From contig NZ_CABVQK010000005.1 in NCBI RefSeq assembly GCF_902499335.1, forward strand, positions 372,001 to 436,000: 64,000 nucleotides of DNA, in the 5' to 3' direction. The translations under genes and the position numbers were made by a program. This stretch comes from Burkholderia lata. Lineage in GTDB: Bacteria; Pseudomonadota; Gammaproteobacteria; Burkholderiales; Burkholderiaceae. Shown here piece by piece: positions 52,825 to 62,493 of the stretch; position 1 is the stretch's first letter; the number at the start of each line of letters is the position of its first letter. Under the pieces are notes generated by a model that did no database searches, had not been told where the DNA came from, and worked only from the letters and a program-made list of their open reading frames with translations.

Positions 52825-53850
52825 TCAATCGATGGTCGATGTCAGCGCAACCGTCGAGGCGGCCACGCTGCATTGCACGATGCCGTCGCGCAATGCGGCT
52901 TCCACGGCGGCATCGATGAACCCGATGAATACCATCACGCCGTCTCCTTCGTGCGCGGCCAGCCCTTCGTCTTCCATCGACGAGAACCGGATGCGCCGCG
53001 CGGCGACCTGGCAGACGCGCGTGGCGACCGTGCGCTCCACATCGGCCACGCGCACGACGCCCTTCGCGCGCAGGATCGTGCGCGGCAACGCCTTCAGCCA
53101 TGCACGCAACCGCGCCTTGTCGAGCACGTCCGGCGCGGCGACGGTGACGCTCGCGAACGCCGGCATCGCGTCGTGTCCGATCGCCCGGTGCGCACGCACG
53201 ATATCCGGCACGCTGCGGCGATCGGGCACGGCCGCATCGAACAGCAGCGCGAGCGGAATCTCGCCATGCCGCGCGGCGACGACGACATCGGTCGGCGCAC
53301 ACGCGCGCACGTCGTCGAGCACCGCGTCGCGCTGTGCCGGTGCAACGAGATCAAGCTTGGTCACGACGATTGCGCCCGCGCCGTCGAGCTGGCGCTGCGC
53401 CATCGCGCCGACGAGCGGATCGGCGAGCGTGTCGCGCCACGCAAGCGCATCGGCGACGACGAGCACCGACGTCAGCCGGAACGCACCGTTCAGCAGCCCG
53501 ATCTGCGCGATCTTCGCGGGATCGGCCACGCCGCTCGCTTCGACGAGCAGCAGTTCGGGCCGCACGTCGCGCGTCGCGACGCGCGTCAGCGCATCGACGA
53601 GCGCGCCGCCGATCGTGCAGCAGATGCAGCCGTTGTCGAGTTCGATCACGTCGTCGCCGCGCGCACGCACGAGCCGCGCATCGATGTTCACCGCGCCGAA
53701 ATCGTTGACGAGCACCGCGATGCGCCGGCCATGCGGCGCCTGCAGGATCGCGTTGACGACCGTCGTCTTGCCCGCGCCGAGATAGCCGCCGATCACCGCG
53801 AGGTCGATCGGCGCGGGCGCGCGAGCAGCGGGCGTAACCTGCATGCTCAT
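52825..53850 (-). CDS. CobW/G3E-family metal-chaperone GTPase
   Basis: A 341-residue cytoplasmic GTPase. The P-loop is GGYLGAGKTTVVNAIL; the metal-binding CICC motif is in ELDNGCICCTIGG; the switch region is LLLVEASGVADPAK; the G4 motif is VVTKLDLV. A CobW_C domain follows (LRAWLKALPRTILRAKGVV). G3E GTPases deliver zinc or other metals to client enzymes. Its ATG overlaps the stop of the upstream amidohydrolase gene (ATGA), so this chaperone is coupled to a metal-dependent hydrolase, its likely client. Confidence 0.92.
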   Translation of the reverse strand: MSMQVTPAARAPAPIDLAVIGGYLGAGKTTVVNAILQAPHGRRIAVLVNDFGAVNIDARLVRARGDDVIELDNGCICCTIGGALVDALTRVATRDVRPELLLVEASGVADPAKIAQIGLLNGAFRLTSVLVVADALAWRDTLADPLVGAMAQRQLDGAGAIVVTKLDLVAPAQRDAVLDDVRACAPTDVVVAARHGEIPLALLFDAAVPDRRSVPDIVRAHRAIGHDAMPAFASVTVAAPDVLDKARLRAWLKALPRTILRAKGVVRVADVERTVATRVCQVAARRIRFSSMEDEGLAAHEGDGVMVFIGFIDAAVEAALRDGIVQCSVAASTVALTSTID

Positions 53851-55514
53851 CGCGGCGACCGGAACACGCGCCCGCCGAGCACGGTGCCCCACACGGCGAG
53901 TTCTTTCAGGCGCGCGGGTGCGCATACCGACGGATCGTCGTCGAGCACCGCGAAATCCGCGAACTTGCCGATCTCGATGCTGCCGACGAGATGATCCATC
54001 CGCAACGTGTAGGCCGCGCCCAGCGTGATCGCATGCAATGCATCGTCTACCGCCAGCCGCTCGCCCTTTCCCAGCACGCGCCCGGACGCCGTCTCGCGCT
54101 GCACCGCGCACCATGCGGTGAACAACGGATTCAGCGGCGTGATCGGCGCATCCGAATGCAGCGCGAACGGAATGCCGAGCCGCCGCGCGGAGCCGGCCGC
54201 ATCCATCCGGTTCGCGCGATCGGGGCCGATGGTCTGGCTGTAGTGCGCATCGCCCCAGTAGTACAGATGATTCGCGAAGAAGTTCACGCACATCCCGAGC
54301 GCGCGAACGCGTTTCAACTGCGCGGCGTCCGCCATCTGGCAATGCTGCAGCGTATGGCGATGATCGAGGCGAGGATGGCGCGCGAGCAGCGCCGTCATCG
54401 CGTCGAGCACGACGTCGGTCGCTTCGTCGCCGTTGGTATGCACGTGCAGTTGCAGCCCCGCGCGATGAAACGGCTCGAACACGTCGACGAGCTGCGCGGG
54501 CGGAATCAGCCACAGCCCGTTCGGCTGCCCGCCCGCGTAGCCAGGCCAGCGCACACGCGCGGTGAAGCCCTGGATCGAGCCGTCGACGATGAACTTCACG
54601 GGCCCGAAATGCAGCTTGTCGGTATTGCGCTCGATCTCCGCGAGCACGCTGTCGGCCGAGCGCGCAGGATTGCGTTGCGGCGCGAACGCCGGCACGATCC
54701 GCACCGGGTAATCCGGATCGGCGGTGACGTCGTGCAGCGTGCGGTTACCGTCGGCCGACAAATCGTTGACGAGATCGGTGGCCGTCGTCACGCCCGCGAG
54801 CTGCGCGACGCGCCCGAAGTTCCAGACGGCGTGCGGCTTCTCGCTCGCGGAAATCGCGAGCTTGCCGCCGATCGTCTGATACACCGGCAGCATCGCCGCG
54901 AACTCCTGCAACTCGCCGGTCGGGCGGCCGTCGGCATCACGCGTCACGCCGTCGATGTCGGTGTCCTCGTCGATGCCCGCGCGCGCGAGCATCGCGCCGT
55001 TCACGTTCATCAGGTGCACGCTCGCATGCAGGATCGCGATCGGCCGCCGCGCGGACACACGATCGAGCTCGCGCGTCGTCAGCCGCGCCGTGCCGAAGAA
55101 GATCGGATCGAAGCCCCACGCGAGCAGCGGCCCGTCGTCGGTCATCGCGCGCTCGGCTTCCGCGAGCCGTTCGAGCACCGCGTCGAGCGAGCGCAGCCCC
55201 GGCCACAGCGTGCCGTCGGGGCCGCGCCGGTCGTAGTAGCCGACGTACACGGCGTCCCACATCGCGCCTTCCATCAGGTGGCAATGCCCTTCGACGAGCC
55301 CCGGCATCAGCACCTTGTCACGCAGCGTGTCGTCGGTCGTACACGCACCGAACCGTGCATGCCACGTGGCGGCGTCGGCGGCATCGCCGACCGCGAGGAT
55401 GCGGCCGTCGCGCACGGCGACGTGCGTGGCCGACGGCTGCGCCGGGTTCATCGTCAGGATGCGGCGCGCCGTGAACACCGTCACGGGCGCGGCCGGGGTT
55501 GCGGATGCTTGCAT
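53847..55514 (-). CDS. Amidohydrolase-family protein, YtcJ-like
   Basis: A 555-residue metal-dependent hydrolase of the amidohydrolase_3 (YtcJ) type. Metal ligands: PGLVEGHCHLMEG (HxH), a lysine in VKFIVDGSIQGF, HVHTNGDEATDV and HTLQHCQMAD (His), and ALHSDAPITPL (Asp). The N-terminal beta-sandwich begins VTVFTARRILTMN. No signal peptide, so cytoplasmic. The operon order (DUF3311-like, symporter, hydrolase, CobW) suggests uptake, then hydrolysis of an amide or lactam, but the substrate is unknown. An AAGGAG site precedes the ATG. Confidence 0.9.
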   Translation of the reverse strand: MQASATPAAPVTVFTARRILTMNPAQPSATHVAVRDGRILAVGDAADAATWHARFGACTTDDTLRDKVLMPGLVEGHCHLMEGAMWDAVYVGYYDRRGPDGTLWPGLRSLDAVLERLAEAERAMTDDGPLLAWGFDPIFFGTARLTTRELDRVSARRPIAILHASVHLMNVNGAMLARAGIDEDTDIDGVTRDADGRPTGELQEFAAMLPVYQTIGGKLAISASEKPHAVWNFGRVAQLAGVTTATDLVNDLSADGNRTLHDVTADPDYPVRIVPAFAPQRNPARSADSVLAEIERNTDKLHFGPVKFIVDGSIQGFTARVRWPGYAGGQPNGLWLIPPAQLVDVFEPFHRAGLQLHVHTNGDEATDVVLDAMTALLARHPRLDHRHTLQHCQMADAAQLKRVRALGMCVNFFANHLYYWGDAHYSQTIGPDRANRMDAAGSARRLGIPFALHSDAPITPLNPLFTAWCAVQRETASGRVLGKGERLAVDDALHAITLGAAYTLRMDHLVGSIEIGKFADFAVLDDDPSVCAPARLKELAVWGTVLGGRVFRSPR

Positions 55515-55550
55515 GGGATGCGGTTCTCCTTGCGGCGGAACGCCGATGGC

Positions 55551-56945
55551 TCAGGATACGGCGTACTGCTTGACGGGGCGGCCGTGCAGCATCGCATGCA
55601 CGGCCGCGACGACGAGCACGTTGACGACGAGGCACACGAGGCCGAGGTTGATGCCGCCGAAGTCGACATGGAACACGTAGAAGATCATCGCGAGCACCTG
55701 GCCGCAGATCATCCCGGCCCCGACCGCGACGGGCCGCACCTGGCGCCGCGCAAGCAGGATCAACACGCCCGGCAGGAACTGCGTGACGCCGTAGTACGTG
55801 GTGTTGATCAGCGTGAGCATCAGGTTCGGCGTGAGCATCGTGGTCGCGATCGACAGCAGCAGGTAGCCGACGATCACGTATTTCGCCGCACGCTTCTGGC
55901 GCGACTCGGGCAGGTTCGGCATCAGGTTGCGCGTGACAATCGGCCCGATCGCGAGGCAGATGCCGGCCAGCACGAGCAGCCCCGACAGCGCGGCGCCGGC
56001 CGCGACGAGGCCGATCAGCCAGCCGGGCAGCAGGTGCGTGACGGCGGCGAAGAACGCATCGTTCGGCGACGCGAGCGTCAGGTTCGCGGTGAGCGCGTAA
56101 TACGACGCGATCACGAGGAACGGATACATCAGCATGTAGAGCGGCATCACGACCTGCGTGCGCCGGATCGCATCCGGCCCGCGCGCGGTGAAGAAATTCT
56201 GCGCGGCGAACGGCATCAGGTAGAAGCCGAGCGACTGGAACAGCATCGTGCTCATCGAGAAGCGCAGCTGCGATCCGCTCATCGTGTTGCTGACCTGCCG
56301 GCTCGCGGCGTCGAACACCGGATGCACGCCGCCCACCTGCCACGCGACGGCCACGCCCGTCACGACGATCGCGAGCAGCATCAGGATGTCCTTCAGGATC
56401 GCGATGTACGCCGACGCGCGCACGCCGGAGATCGCGATATAGGTGAACGCGAGCGCCGCGCACACGAGGATCAGGTACAGCGGCTCGACGTGCCAGCCGA
56501 GCCCCTTGAGCGCTGCGACGAGCCCGGTGAACTGCAGCTGCCCCCACGGGATCAGGAACAGGATCGATGCGCACGCAACGACGAGCTCGAGCCCGCGGCT
56601 GCGGTAGTGGCCCTTGAACAGGTCGGGCAGCGTGATCGCGTTGTGGCGCTTGCCGACCTCCCAGATCTTCGGGCCGACGAAATAGCCGATCGGGTAGGCG
56701 AGCAGGATGTAGCCGAGGAACCACACGCCGTAGGTCGGCCCTTTCGCGTAGATGCCGCCGGGAAAGCCGACCATCGTGCCGATGCTGTAGATCTCGCCGG
56801 CAGTCAGGAAGAACACGAGCGCCGTGCCGAACTGGCGTGACGCGACGAAGAAGTCATGCACGCTCTGCTTGCCCCGGCCGCGGCCGGACCGGATGGCGAG
56901 ATAGAGCGACAGCGCGATCAGCGCGGCGAAGACGACCGTGGACAT
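55551..56945 (-). CDS. Sodium:solute symporter (SSS family)
   Basis: A 464-residue inner-membrane symporter with about 12-13 helices. SVHDFFVASRQFGTALVFFLTAGEIYS at the N-terminus is the SSS sodium-site region; GFPGGIYAKGPTYGVWFLGY and VASYY-like ASYYALTANLTLASPNDAFFA follow. GLVAAGAALSGLLVLAGICLAIGPIVTRNL is the second sodium-site helix. The start at 56945 follows a GAGGTGCGC site; the frame extends to 56993. Paired with the small DUF3311-like gene just upstream, a common arrangement. Confidence 0.92.
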   Translation of the reverse strand: MSTVVFAALIALSLYLAIRSGRGRGKQSVHDFFVASRQFGTALVFFLTAGEIYSIGTMVGFPGGIYAKGPTYGVWFLGYILLAYPIGYFVGPKIWEVGKRHNAITLPDLFKGHYRSRGLELVVACASILFLIPWGQLQFTGLVAALKGLGWHVEPLYLILVCAALAFTYIAISGVRASAYIAILKDILMLLAIVVTGVAVAWQVGGVHPVFDAASRQVSNTMSGSQLRFSMSTMLFQSLGFYLMPFAAQNFFTARGPDAIRRTQVVMPLYMLMYPFLVIASYYALTANLTLASPNDAFFAAVTHLLPGWLIGLVAAGAALSGLLVLAGICLAIGPIVTRNLMPNLPESRQKRAAKYVIVGYLLLSIATTMLTPNLMLTLINTTYYGVTQFLPGVLILLARRQVRPVAVGAGMICGQVLAMIFYVFHVDFGGINLGLVCLVVNVLVVAAVHAMLHGRPVKQYAVS

Positions 56946-57029
56946 GCGCACCTCTGCGAAAGGACGGAATGCGTAGGGTTCGCCGGCAAGCACGGGCAGC
57001 CGGCGGTCCGCAAGAAGCGGATGCGTGCG

Positions 57030-57227
57030 CTAGGCGGCGCCGCTCGCGCGGCGGTCGAACAGCATCCAGCACGCGAACAGGCAGCCGGACGTCAGCACGA
57101 ACCACGCGAAGATCCACATGAAGATGAACGGCACGCCCAGCACGTAGCGGTCCTGCGCGGCCACCCAAGGCAGCAGGCCGATCACGCCGAGATACGGAAT
57201 ACCGATGCCGATCAGATACCTGAGCAT
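57030..57227 (-). CDS. Small two-helix membrane protein, DUF3311-like
   Basis: A 65-residue protein with two hydrophobic segments, LIGIGIPYLGVIGLLPWVA and the helix with FIFMWIFAWFVLTSGCLFACWML, joined by AQDRYVLGVP. Such small proteins are regularly encoded just before sodium:solute symporters and are thought to be accessory subunits. A GAGGAG site lies before the ATG at 57227. It begins the operon with the symporter, amidohydrolase and CobW genes; the gap to the symporter is 84 bp. Confidence 0.85.
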   Translation of the reverse strand: MLRYLIGIGIPYLGVIGLLPWVAAQDRYVLGVPFIFMWIFAWFVLTSGCLFACWMLFDRRASGAA

Positions 57228-57480
57228 GCGCGTCTCCTCGAAAGCGGGTTCGTGCGGAATGGTCGTACGCGGGGGCGGCGAAGGTCGCCTGGTCGACATC
57301 CAGCGTCGAATCCAGTATTCGAAGACAAAAAGGCGCGGGATAGTGCCAGACGCGGGCAATCGCTTGGGCCAGCGGCGAGCGGCCCGGCGCGGTCGCCCGG
57401 TCAATACGGAAGCGATCGAAGCGGCAACCCGACCCCGCTGCGTCGCGGTCGACGCTTGCCGGTCATGACACGAGCCGGCG

Positions 57481-58602
57481 TCAGCCGTCGAACGGCGCCA
57501 GCTCGTAACTCGTGCTCCGGCCGCCGGACGACGAGCGACGCAGCACACCGTGCTCGACGAGCTCCGTGATGTCCCGCAGCGCGGTGTCTTGCGAGCACTT
57601 CGCCAGCGCCGCCCACTTGGTGGAAGTCAGCTTGCCCTCGAAGCCGTCGAGCAGGCGATTCATGACCTTGACCTGGCGTTCGTTCATCGCGAAGCCGGCA
57701 CAGCGTTGCCAGAAGCGGGCCTTGACCAGAACGGCGTCGAGCGTCGTGTGTGCGTGATCGACGGCCCTGCCGAGCGCGGTCAGGAACCACACGAGCCATT
57801 CCGTGACGTCGAGCGAACCGCGTTGGGTGCGCTCCAGCACATCGTAATACGCATTGCGCTCGCGCTGGATTTGCGCCGACAGGCTATAGAAGCGCTGCGG
57901 ACTCCCGTCGGCACGTGCCAGGACCAGATCCCCGAGCGCGCGCGCAATCCGGCCGTTGCCGTCGTCGAACGGATGGAGCGTGACGAACCACAGGTGGGCC
58001 AGGCCGGCCCGGATCAGCAGGGGCTCGACCGGCGCGGCATTGAGCCAGTCGAGAAAACGCGCGATCTCGCTGGCGACGCGGGCGGCGGGCGGCGCCTCGA
58101 AATGCACGCGCTGCCGGCCGATCGGCCCGGACACGACCTGCATCGGCCCGGTCGCATCCGTGCGCCAGCCACCGACGGTGATCCGCGACATCCCCGAGTA
58201 GCCGGTCGGAAACAGCGCCGCATGCCACCCGAACAGACGGGCGTCCGTGACCGGCGCCACCGCATGGGTCGTCGCGTCCAGCACCATGTCGACGACACCC
58301 TCGACGTGACGATCGACCGGCGCCAGCGCGCCGATATCGACCCCGAGCCGGCGCGCGATCGACGACCGCACCGATGCCACGTTCAGGCTTTCGCCCTCGA
58401 TCGCACTGGTCTTGACGACGTCCTCCGTCAGCGCGGCCAGGCTGGCCTCGTCGCGCAACGCCAGGCCGACATCTGCCAGCCGCCCGGCCAGCATGCCTTG
58501 CGCACGGCTGACGTCGGCGAGTGGCGTCGCCAGTGCCGGGAGGTCGAAGCGCCACGCGGGCCAGTCGGCCGACTCCCAGATGTAGGTGTAATCTCCGCTC
58601 AT
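57481..58602 (-). CDS. Fic-family protein with N-terminal inhibitory helix and C-terminal winged helix
   Basis: A 373-residue AMP-transferase-type Fic protein. The DUF4172-type N-terminus (YTYIWESADWPAWRFD) is followed by the inhibitory motif TSAIEGE (65-71, matching S/T-x-x-x-E-G). The Fic core HPFDDGNGR is complete at 210-218, so it should be active when relieved. Residues 305-373 form a winged helix (KVMNRLLDGFEG, STKWAALAKCSQDTALRDITELVEHGVL), suggesting DNA binding. Two long palindromes overlap its start codon and promoter, consistent with autoregulation. No antitoxin gene is adjacent: regulation is intramolecular (class II). Confidence 0.92.
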   Translation of the reverse strand: MSGDYTYIWESADWPAWRFDLPALATPLADVSRAQGMLAGRLADVGLALRDEASLAALTEDVVKTSAIEGESLNVASVRSSIARRLGVDIGALAPVDRHVEGVVDMVLDATTHAVAPVTDARLFGWHAALFPTGYSGMSRITVGGWRTDATGPMQVVSGPIGRQRVHFEAPPAARVASEIARFLDWLNAAPVEPLLIRAGLAHLWFVTLHPFDDGNGRIARALGDLVLARADGSPQRFYSLSAQIQRERNAYYDVLERTQRGSLDVTEWLVWFLTALGRAVDHAHTTLDAVLVKARFWQRCAGFAMNERQVKVMNRLLDGFEGKLTSTKWAALAKCSQDTALRDITELVEHGVLRRSSSGGRSTSYELAPFDG

Positions 58603-58667
58603 GATGCGGAGATTATCGCATCGATTCACCGCATGACTCAATATTCTCCGCAAATCATGCGGAGAAT
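58591..58667 (-). promoter_or_regulatory. Fic promoter with two palindromic operators
   Basis: On the minus strand, TTGAGT (58641-58636), an 18-bp spacer and GATAAT (58617-58612) form a good sigma-70 promoter. The start would fall at or within three bases of the ATG at 58602, so the mRNA is nearly leaderless. A perfect dyad ATTCTCCGCA-N5-TGCGGAGAAT (58643-58667) lies over and upstream of the -35. A second dyad ATCTCCGC-N7-GCGGAGAT (58591-58613) covers the start codon and the end of the -10. The shared CTCCGCA half-sites imply one regulator, probably Fic itself. Confidence 0.65.
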
Positions 58668-58696
58668 GACACCCTCATTCACCGCAAACCGGCCGG

Positions 58697-59623
58697 CTAC
58701 CGTGCCCGGCCCGCCCCGCCCTTCGCGGCCGGCGCAGCCGCGCCGAGCCGTTCCGCGAGAAACCCGATGAACGTGCGCAGCGTGACGAACCCTTCCCGAT
58801 GCTGCGGGAACACCGCGTTGAGCGTGATCGGCGAAGGCGCATATGCGTCGAGCACGGGCACGAGCGCGCCGCTGTCGAGCGCCGCGCCGACGATGAAATC
58901 CGGCAGCAGCGCGATGCCGAGCCCCGCAATCGCCGCGTCGCGCACCACTTCGCCGTTGTTCGCGACGAGCGGCCCCTGCACGTCGAACGTGCGCGCCGCG
59001 CCGTCTACGCGGAATTCCCAGCCGATGCGCCGCTCGCGCCCGTACAGCACGCACGTATGGCCGGCGAGATCGGCCGGCGTCTGCGGCGTGCCCTGCCGCT
59101 TCAGGTAGGCGGGGCTCGCGCACGCGATCATCCGCCACGCGCCGAGCGGGCGCGCGATCAGCGTCGAATCCTCGAGCGAGCCGATCCGCAGCACGAGATC
59201 GAAGCCCTCGCCGATCAGGTCGACACGCCGGTCGGTCAGGTCGATGTTCAGCCGGACGGCCGGGTGCGCGGACAGGAATTCGGCGATCAGCGGCGACACG
59301 TGCGTGATCCCGAACGACAGCGGCGCGCTGATCTTCAGCGACCCGTGCAGCTCGGTGCTGCGCACCGACATCGCCTGCTCGGCGTCGGCAATCTCCGCGA
59401 GGATCCGCTGCGCGCGCGCATAGAACTCCTGCCCCGATTCGGTCACCGCGAGGTTGCGCGTGTTCCGGTGCAACAGCCGCACGCCGAGCGACGCCTCCAG
59501 CGCCATCGTGCGCCGGCTGACGAACTGCTTGGACAGCATCAGCTGGTCGGCCGCCGCCGTGAAGCTGCCCGCATCGACCGTCGCGACGAAGATCCTCAGA
59601 TCGTTGAGTTCCATATTGTCCAC
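58697..59623 (-). CDS. LysR-family transcriptional regulator
   Basis: A 308-residue regulator. Winged helix at 5-65: LNDLRIFVATVDAGSFTAAADQL, then SKQFVSRRTMALEASLG and LLHRNTRNLAVTESG. The effector domain starts GSLKISAPLSFGITH and includes VDLIGEGFDLVLRIG, as in the CrgA/DsdC-like branch. It is divergent from the pirin/wrbA pair, with 119 bp between, and so is likely their regulator, perhaps sensing quinones or electrophiles. Alternative start at 59614. Confidence 0.92.
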   Translation of the reverse strand: MDNMELNDLRIFVATVDAGSFTAAADQLMLSKQFVSRRTMALEASLGVRLLHRNTRNLAVTESGQEFYARAQRILAEIADAEQAMSVRSTELHGSLKISAPLSFGITHVSPLIAEFLSAHPAVRLNIDLTDRRVDLIGEGFDLVLRIGSLEDSTLIARPLGAWRMIACASPAYLKRQGTPQTPADLAGHTCVLYGRERRIGWEFRVDGAARTFDVQGPLVANNGEVVRDAAIAGLGIALLPDFIVGAALDSGALVPVLDAYAPSPITLNAVFPQHREGFVTLRTFIGFLAERLGAAAPAAKGGAGRAR

Positions 59624-59742
59624 TCCATAGCGACAGTCATTATCTCTACAGTGATTTATTTGTCAAATCGATTGACCTAAGATTCATCTCAACGAACGGC
59701 CGGGCCCACTTCCGAGGTCCGGCGTCTTGAGGAACAAAAATC

Positions 59743-60468
<726 letters not shown>

Positions 60469-60485
60469 AGCCCGTTCGGGAAACC

Positions 60486-60512
60486 GGGCCCCGCTGAACG
60501 CGGGGCCCTTTT
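60486..60512 (+). terminator. Rho-independent terminator after pirin gene
   Basis: A perfect 9-bp stem GGGCCCCGC / GCGGGGCCC with loop TGAAC, followed by TTTT. It lies 18 nt after the pirin stop and before the wrbA start, so it may attenuate read-through into wrbA. Confidence 0.85.
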
Positions 60513-60529
60513 AATCGGAGATTCGCAAC

Positions 60530-61132
60530 ATGGCCAAGGTACTCGTTCTTTACTACTCGTCGTACGGGCACGTCGAAACGATGGCGCAGCACATCGCGGA
60601 AGGCGCGAAATCGGTGGCGGGCGTCGAGGTCACGCTCAAGCGCGTGCCGGAAACGATTCCCGCCGACCAGGCCCGCGCGATCGGCGTGAAGGTCGACCAG
60701 GCTGCACCGGTCGCCACGGTGGACGAACTCGCCGACTACGATGCAATCATCTTCGGCACGCCGACCCGCTTCGGCAACATGGCCGGCCAGATGCGCACAT
60801 TCCTCGACCAGACCGGCGGCCTGTGGATGAAGGGTGCGCTCGTCGGCAAGATCGGCAGCGTGTTCGCGTCGACCGGCACGCAGCACGGCGGCCAGGAAAC
60901 GACGATCACGTCGTTCCACACGACGCTGCTGCACCACGGGATGGTGATCGTGGGCGTGCCGTATGCGTGCAGCGGCCTCGTCAACATGAACGAAATCACC
61001 GGCGGCACGCCGTACGGCGCCACCACGCTCGCAGGCGCGGACGGCAGCCGCCAGCCGAGCGCGAACGAGCTCGACATCGCGCGCTACCAGGGCAAGCACG
61101 TCGCGGAACTCGCGAGCAAGCTCGCGTCGTAA
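60530..61132 (+). CDS. wrbA: NAD(P)H:quinone oxidoreductase WrbA
   Basis: A 200-residue flavodoxin-like FMN enzyme reducing quinones by two electrons. Flavin-binding start [22 protein letters not shown]; the conserved [25 protein letters not shown]; and [25 protein letters not shown], with [12 protein letters not shown] near the end. These are the type IV (WrbA) signatures. It follows the pirin gene after a terminator, on the same strand. Confidence 0.96.
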   Translation: MAKVLVLYYSSYGHVETMAQHIAEGAKSVAGVEVTLKRVPETIPADQARAIGVKVDQAAPVATVDELADYDAIIFGTPTRFGNMAGQMRTFLDQTGGLWMKGALVGKIGSVFASTGTQHGGQETTITSFHTTLLHHGMVIVGVPYACSGLVNMNEITGGTPYGATTLAGADGSRQPSANELDIARYQGKHVAELASKLAS

Positions 61133-61172
61133 CGCGCCGGCCCGGCAGTTCGGGCAGCCCCGCACATGCGCA

Positions 61173-61199
61173 AACGGCGCCGGTCGACCCGGCGCCGTT
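61173..61199. terminator. Hairpin between convergent genes
   Basis: A perfect 11-bp stem, arms AACGGCGCCGG and CCGGCGCCGTT, loop TCGAC, between wrbA and the convergent small gene ending at 61223. No T-run; probably works in both directions. Confidence 0.6.
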
Positions 61200-61222
61200 C
61201 GTGCTGTGTACAGGTCCGGCCG

Positions 61223-61528
61223 TTACTGGCCCGATGCCGGAGCGGCCGGCGCCGCCTTCGTCGCGGGTGCCTTCGGTGCGGCGTTCTGCGGATAGTTGCT
61301 CTGGTCGTTGGTCAGCCGGTAGCCGCTGCCCGTGCCGATCGCCTTCAGGTCCGACGCGTGCCGCGCCCGGGCGGCCTTGCGGGCCGCCTTCTTCTGCGCC
61401 TTGTCGACCTGCTTCTGCGTCGGCGCGGACGCCGGATCCTGCGCATATGCCGCCGGCGCGGCGGTCAACAGCAGACCGAACGACGCCGTTACTGCTACTG
61501 CCACTGAAACCACGCGAGACTTCTTCAT
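61223..61528 (-). CDS. Small exported basic protein of unknown function
   Basis: A 101-residue protein with a signal peptide (MKKSRVVSVAVAVTASFGLLLTAAPAAYA, cleaved near 29). The mature part is a Lys/Ala/Arg-rich helix (QKQVDKAQKKAARKAARARHASD), then a conserved-looking LKAIGTGSGYRLTNDQSNYPQN and an Ala/Pro/Lys-rich tail. It resembles small periplasmic proteins of Burkholderia, but I cannot assign a function. The start at 61528 has a GGAG-like site before it. Confidence 0.7.
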   Translation of the reverse strand: MKKSRVVSVAVAVTASFGLLLTAAPAAYAQDPASAPTQKQVDKAQKKAARKAARARHASDLKAIGTGSGYRLTNDQSNYPQNAAPKAPATKAAPAAPASGQ

Positions 61529-61758
61529 GGCCGGATCTCCTTGTCGATTGTTGGCTGTGGGTCGAACACCGGCGCGCACACGACCGCTTGCGACATCGGC
61601 GCCGATGCAACGTTAGCCGATCAGTATTCAGTTGTCCGTGTGCGTTCCTGAATTCTCCTGATAACGGCCACGATACATGCGTACCGCGCGCGCCGTCGTT
61701 CCGGCGCGTCGCCTGCGCCATCAGGGAAACCGATAACCCGGCCCCGCCCGGCCGGCGC

Positions 61759-62493
61759 TCAGACCCAGCGCGACAGCACCGGCAGCAGGATCGGCACGAC
61801 GAAGGCTGTCAGCACGCCGTTCAGCCCCATCCCGAGCCCGGCGAATGCGCCGGCCTCCTCGCTGACCTGGAACGCGCGCGCGGTGCCGATCCCGTGCGAC
61901 GCGACGCCGAGCGCGAACCCGCGCACGGCCGGTTCATTGACGCGCAGTGCGTTGAGGATCCCGCGTGCGCACACCGCCCCGAAAATCCCGGTCGAAATCA
62001 CGAGCACGGCGGTGAGCGACGGAATCCCGCCGATTTCCGCGGCGACGGCCATCGCGATCGGCGTCGTCGCCGATTTCGGCGCGAGCGACGCGATCGTCTG
62101 GTGCGACGCGCCGAACAGCGCCGCGATGCCGACCGCCGACACGATCGCGGTCAACGAACCCGCGAGCAGGCCGACCAGCAGCGGCACCGCGGCGCGGCGC
62201 AGCTTCGACCACTGGCGGTACAGCGGCAGCGCGAGCGCGACGGTCGCGGGGCCCAGCAGGAAGTGGACGAACTGCGCGCCTTCGAAATACGTCGGATACG
62301 GCGTATGCGTGATCGTCAGCAGCACGACGATCAGCGCGACGGCGATCAGCACCGGGTTCGCGAGCGGGTTGAAGCGCGCCCGCGCATAGACGGCCTGCGC
62401 GAGCAGATACGCAATCAGCGTGATGGTGAGGCCCAGCAACGGGGTCGCGGCGAGATAGACCCAGATCGCGCCGAGTTTCGGGAAGGCCGTCAT
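61759..62493 (-). CDS. lrgB: LrgB/CidB-family membrane protein
   Basis: A 244-residue inner-membrane protein with seven to eight helices. Family features are NPVLIAVALIVVLLTIT, YFEGAQFVHFLLGPATVALALPLY, ASLAPKSATTPIAMAVAAEIGG with the conserved K-S-x-T-x-P, and ASHGIGTARAFQVSEEAGAFAGLGMGLNG. LrgB and LrgA act together in control of cell lysis, or in export of by-products such as pyruvate. Its start overlaps the LrgA stop by four bases. Confidence 0.94.
   Translation of the reverse strand: MTAFPKLGAIWVYLAATPLLGLTITLIAYLLAQAVYARARFNPLANPVLIAVALIVVLLTITHTPYPTYFEGAQFVHFLLGPATVALALPLYRQWSKLRRAAVPLLVGLLAGSLTAIVSAVGIAALFGASHQTIASLAPKSATTPIAMAVAAEIGGIPSLTAVLVISTGIFGAVCARGILNALRVNEPAVRGFALGVASHGIGTARAFQVSEEAGAFAGLGMGLNGVLTAFVVPILLPVLSRWV

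Noticed and set aside
53991..56840. 949-codon open frame on the plus strand
   Set aside because: Antisense to the amidohydrolase and symporter, composition Arg/His/Glu-rich without domains.
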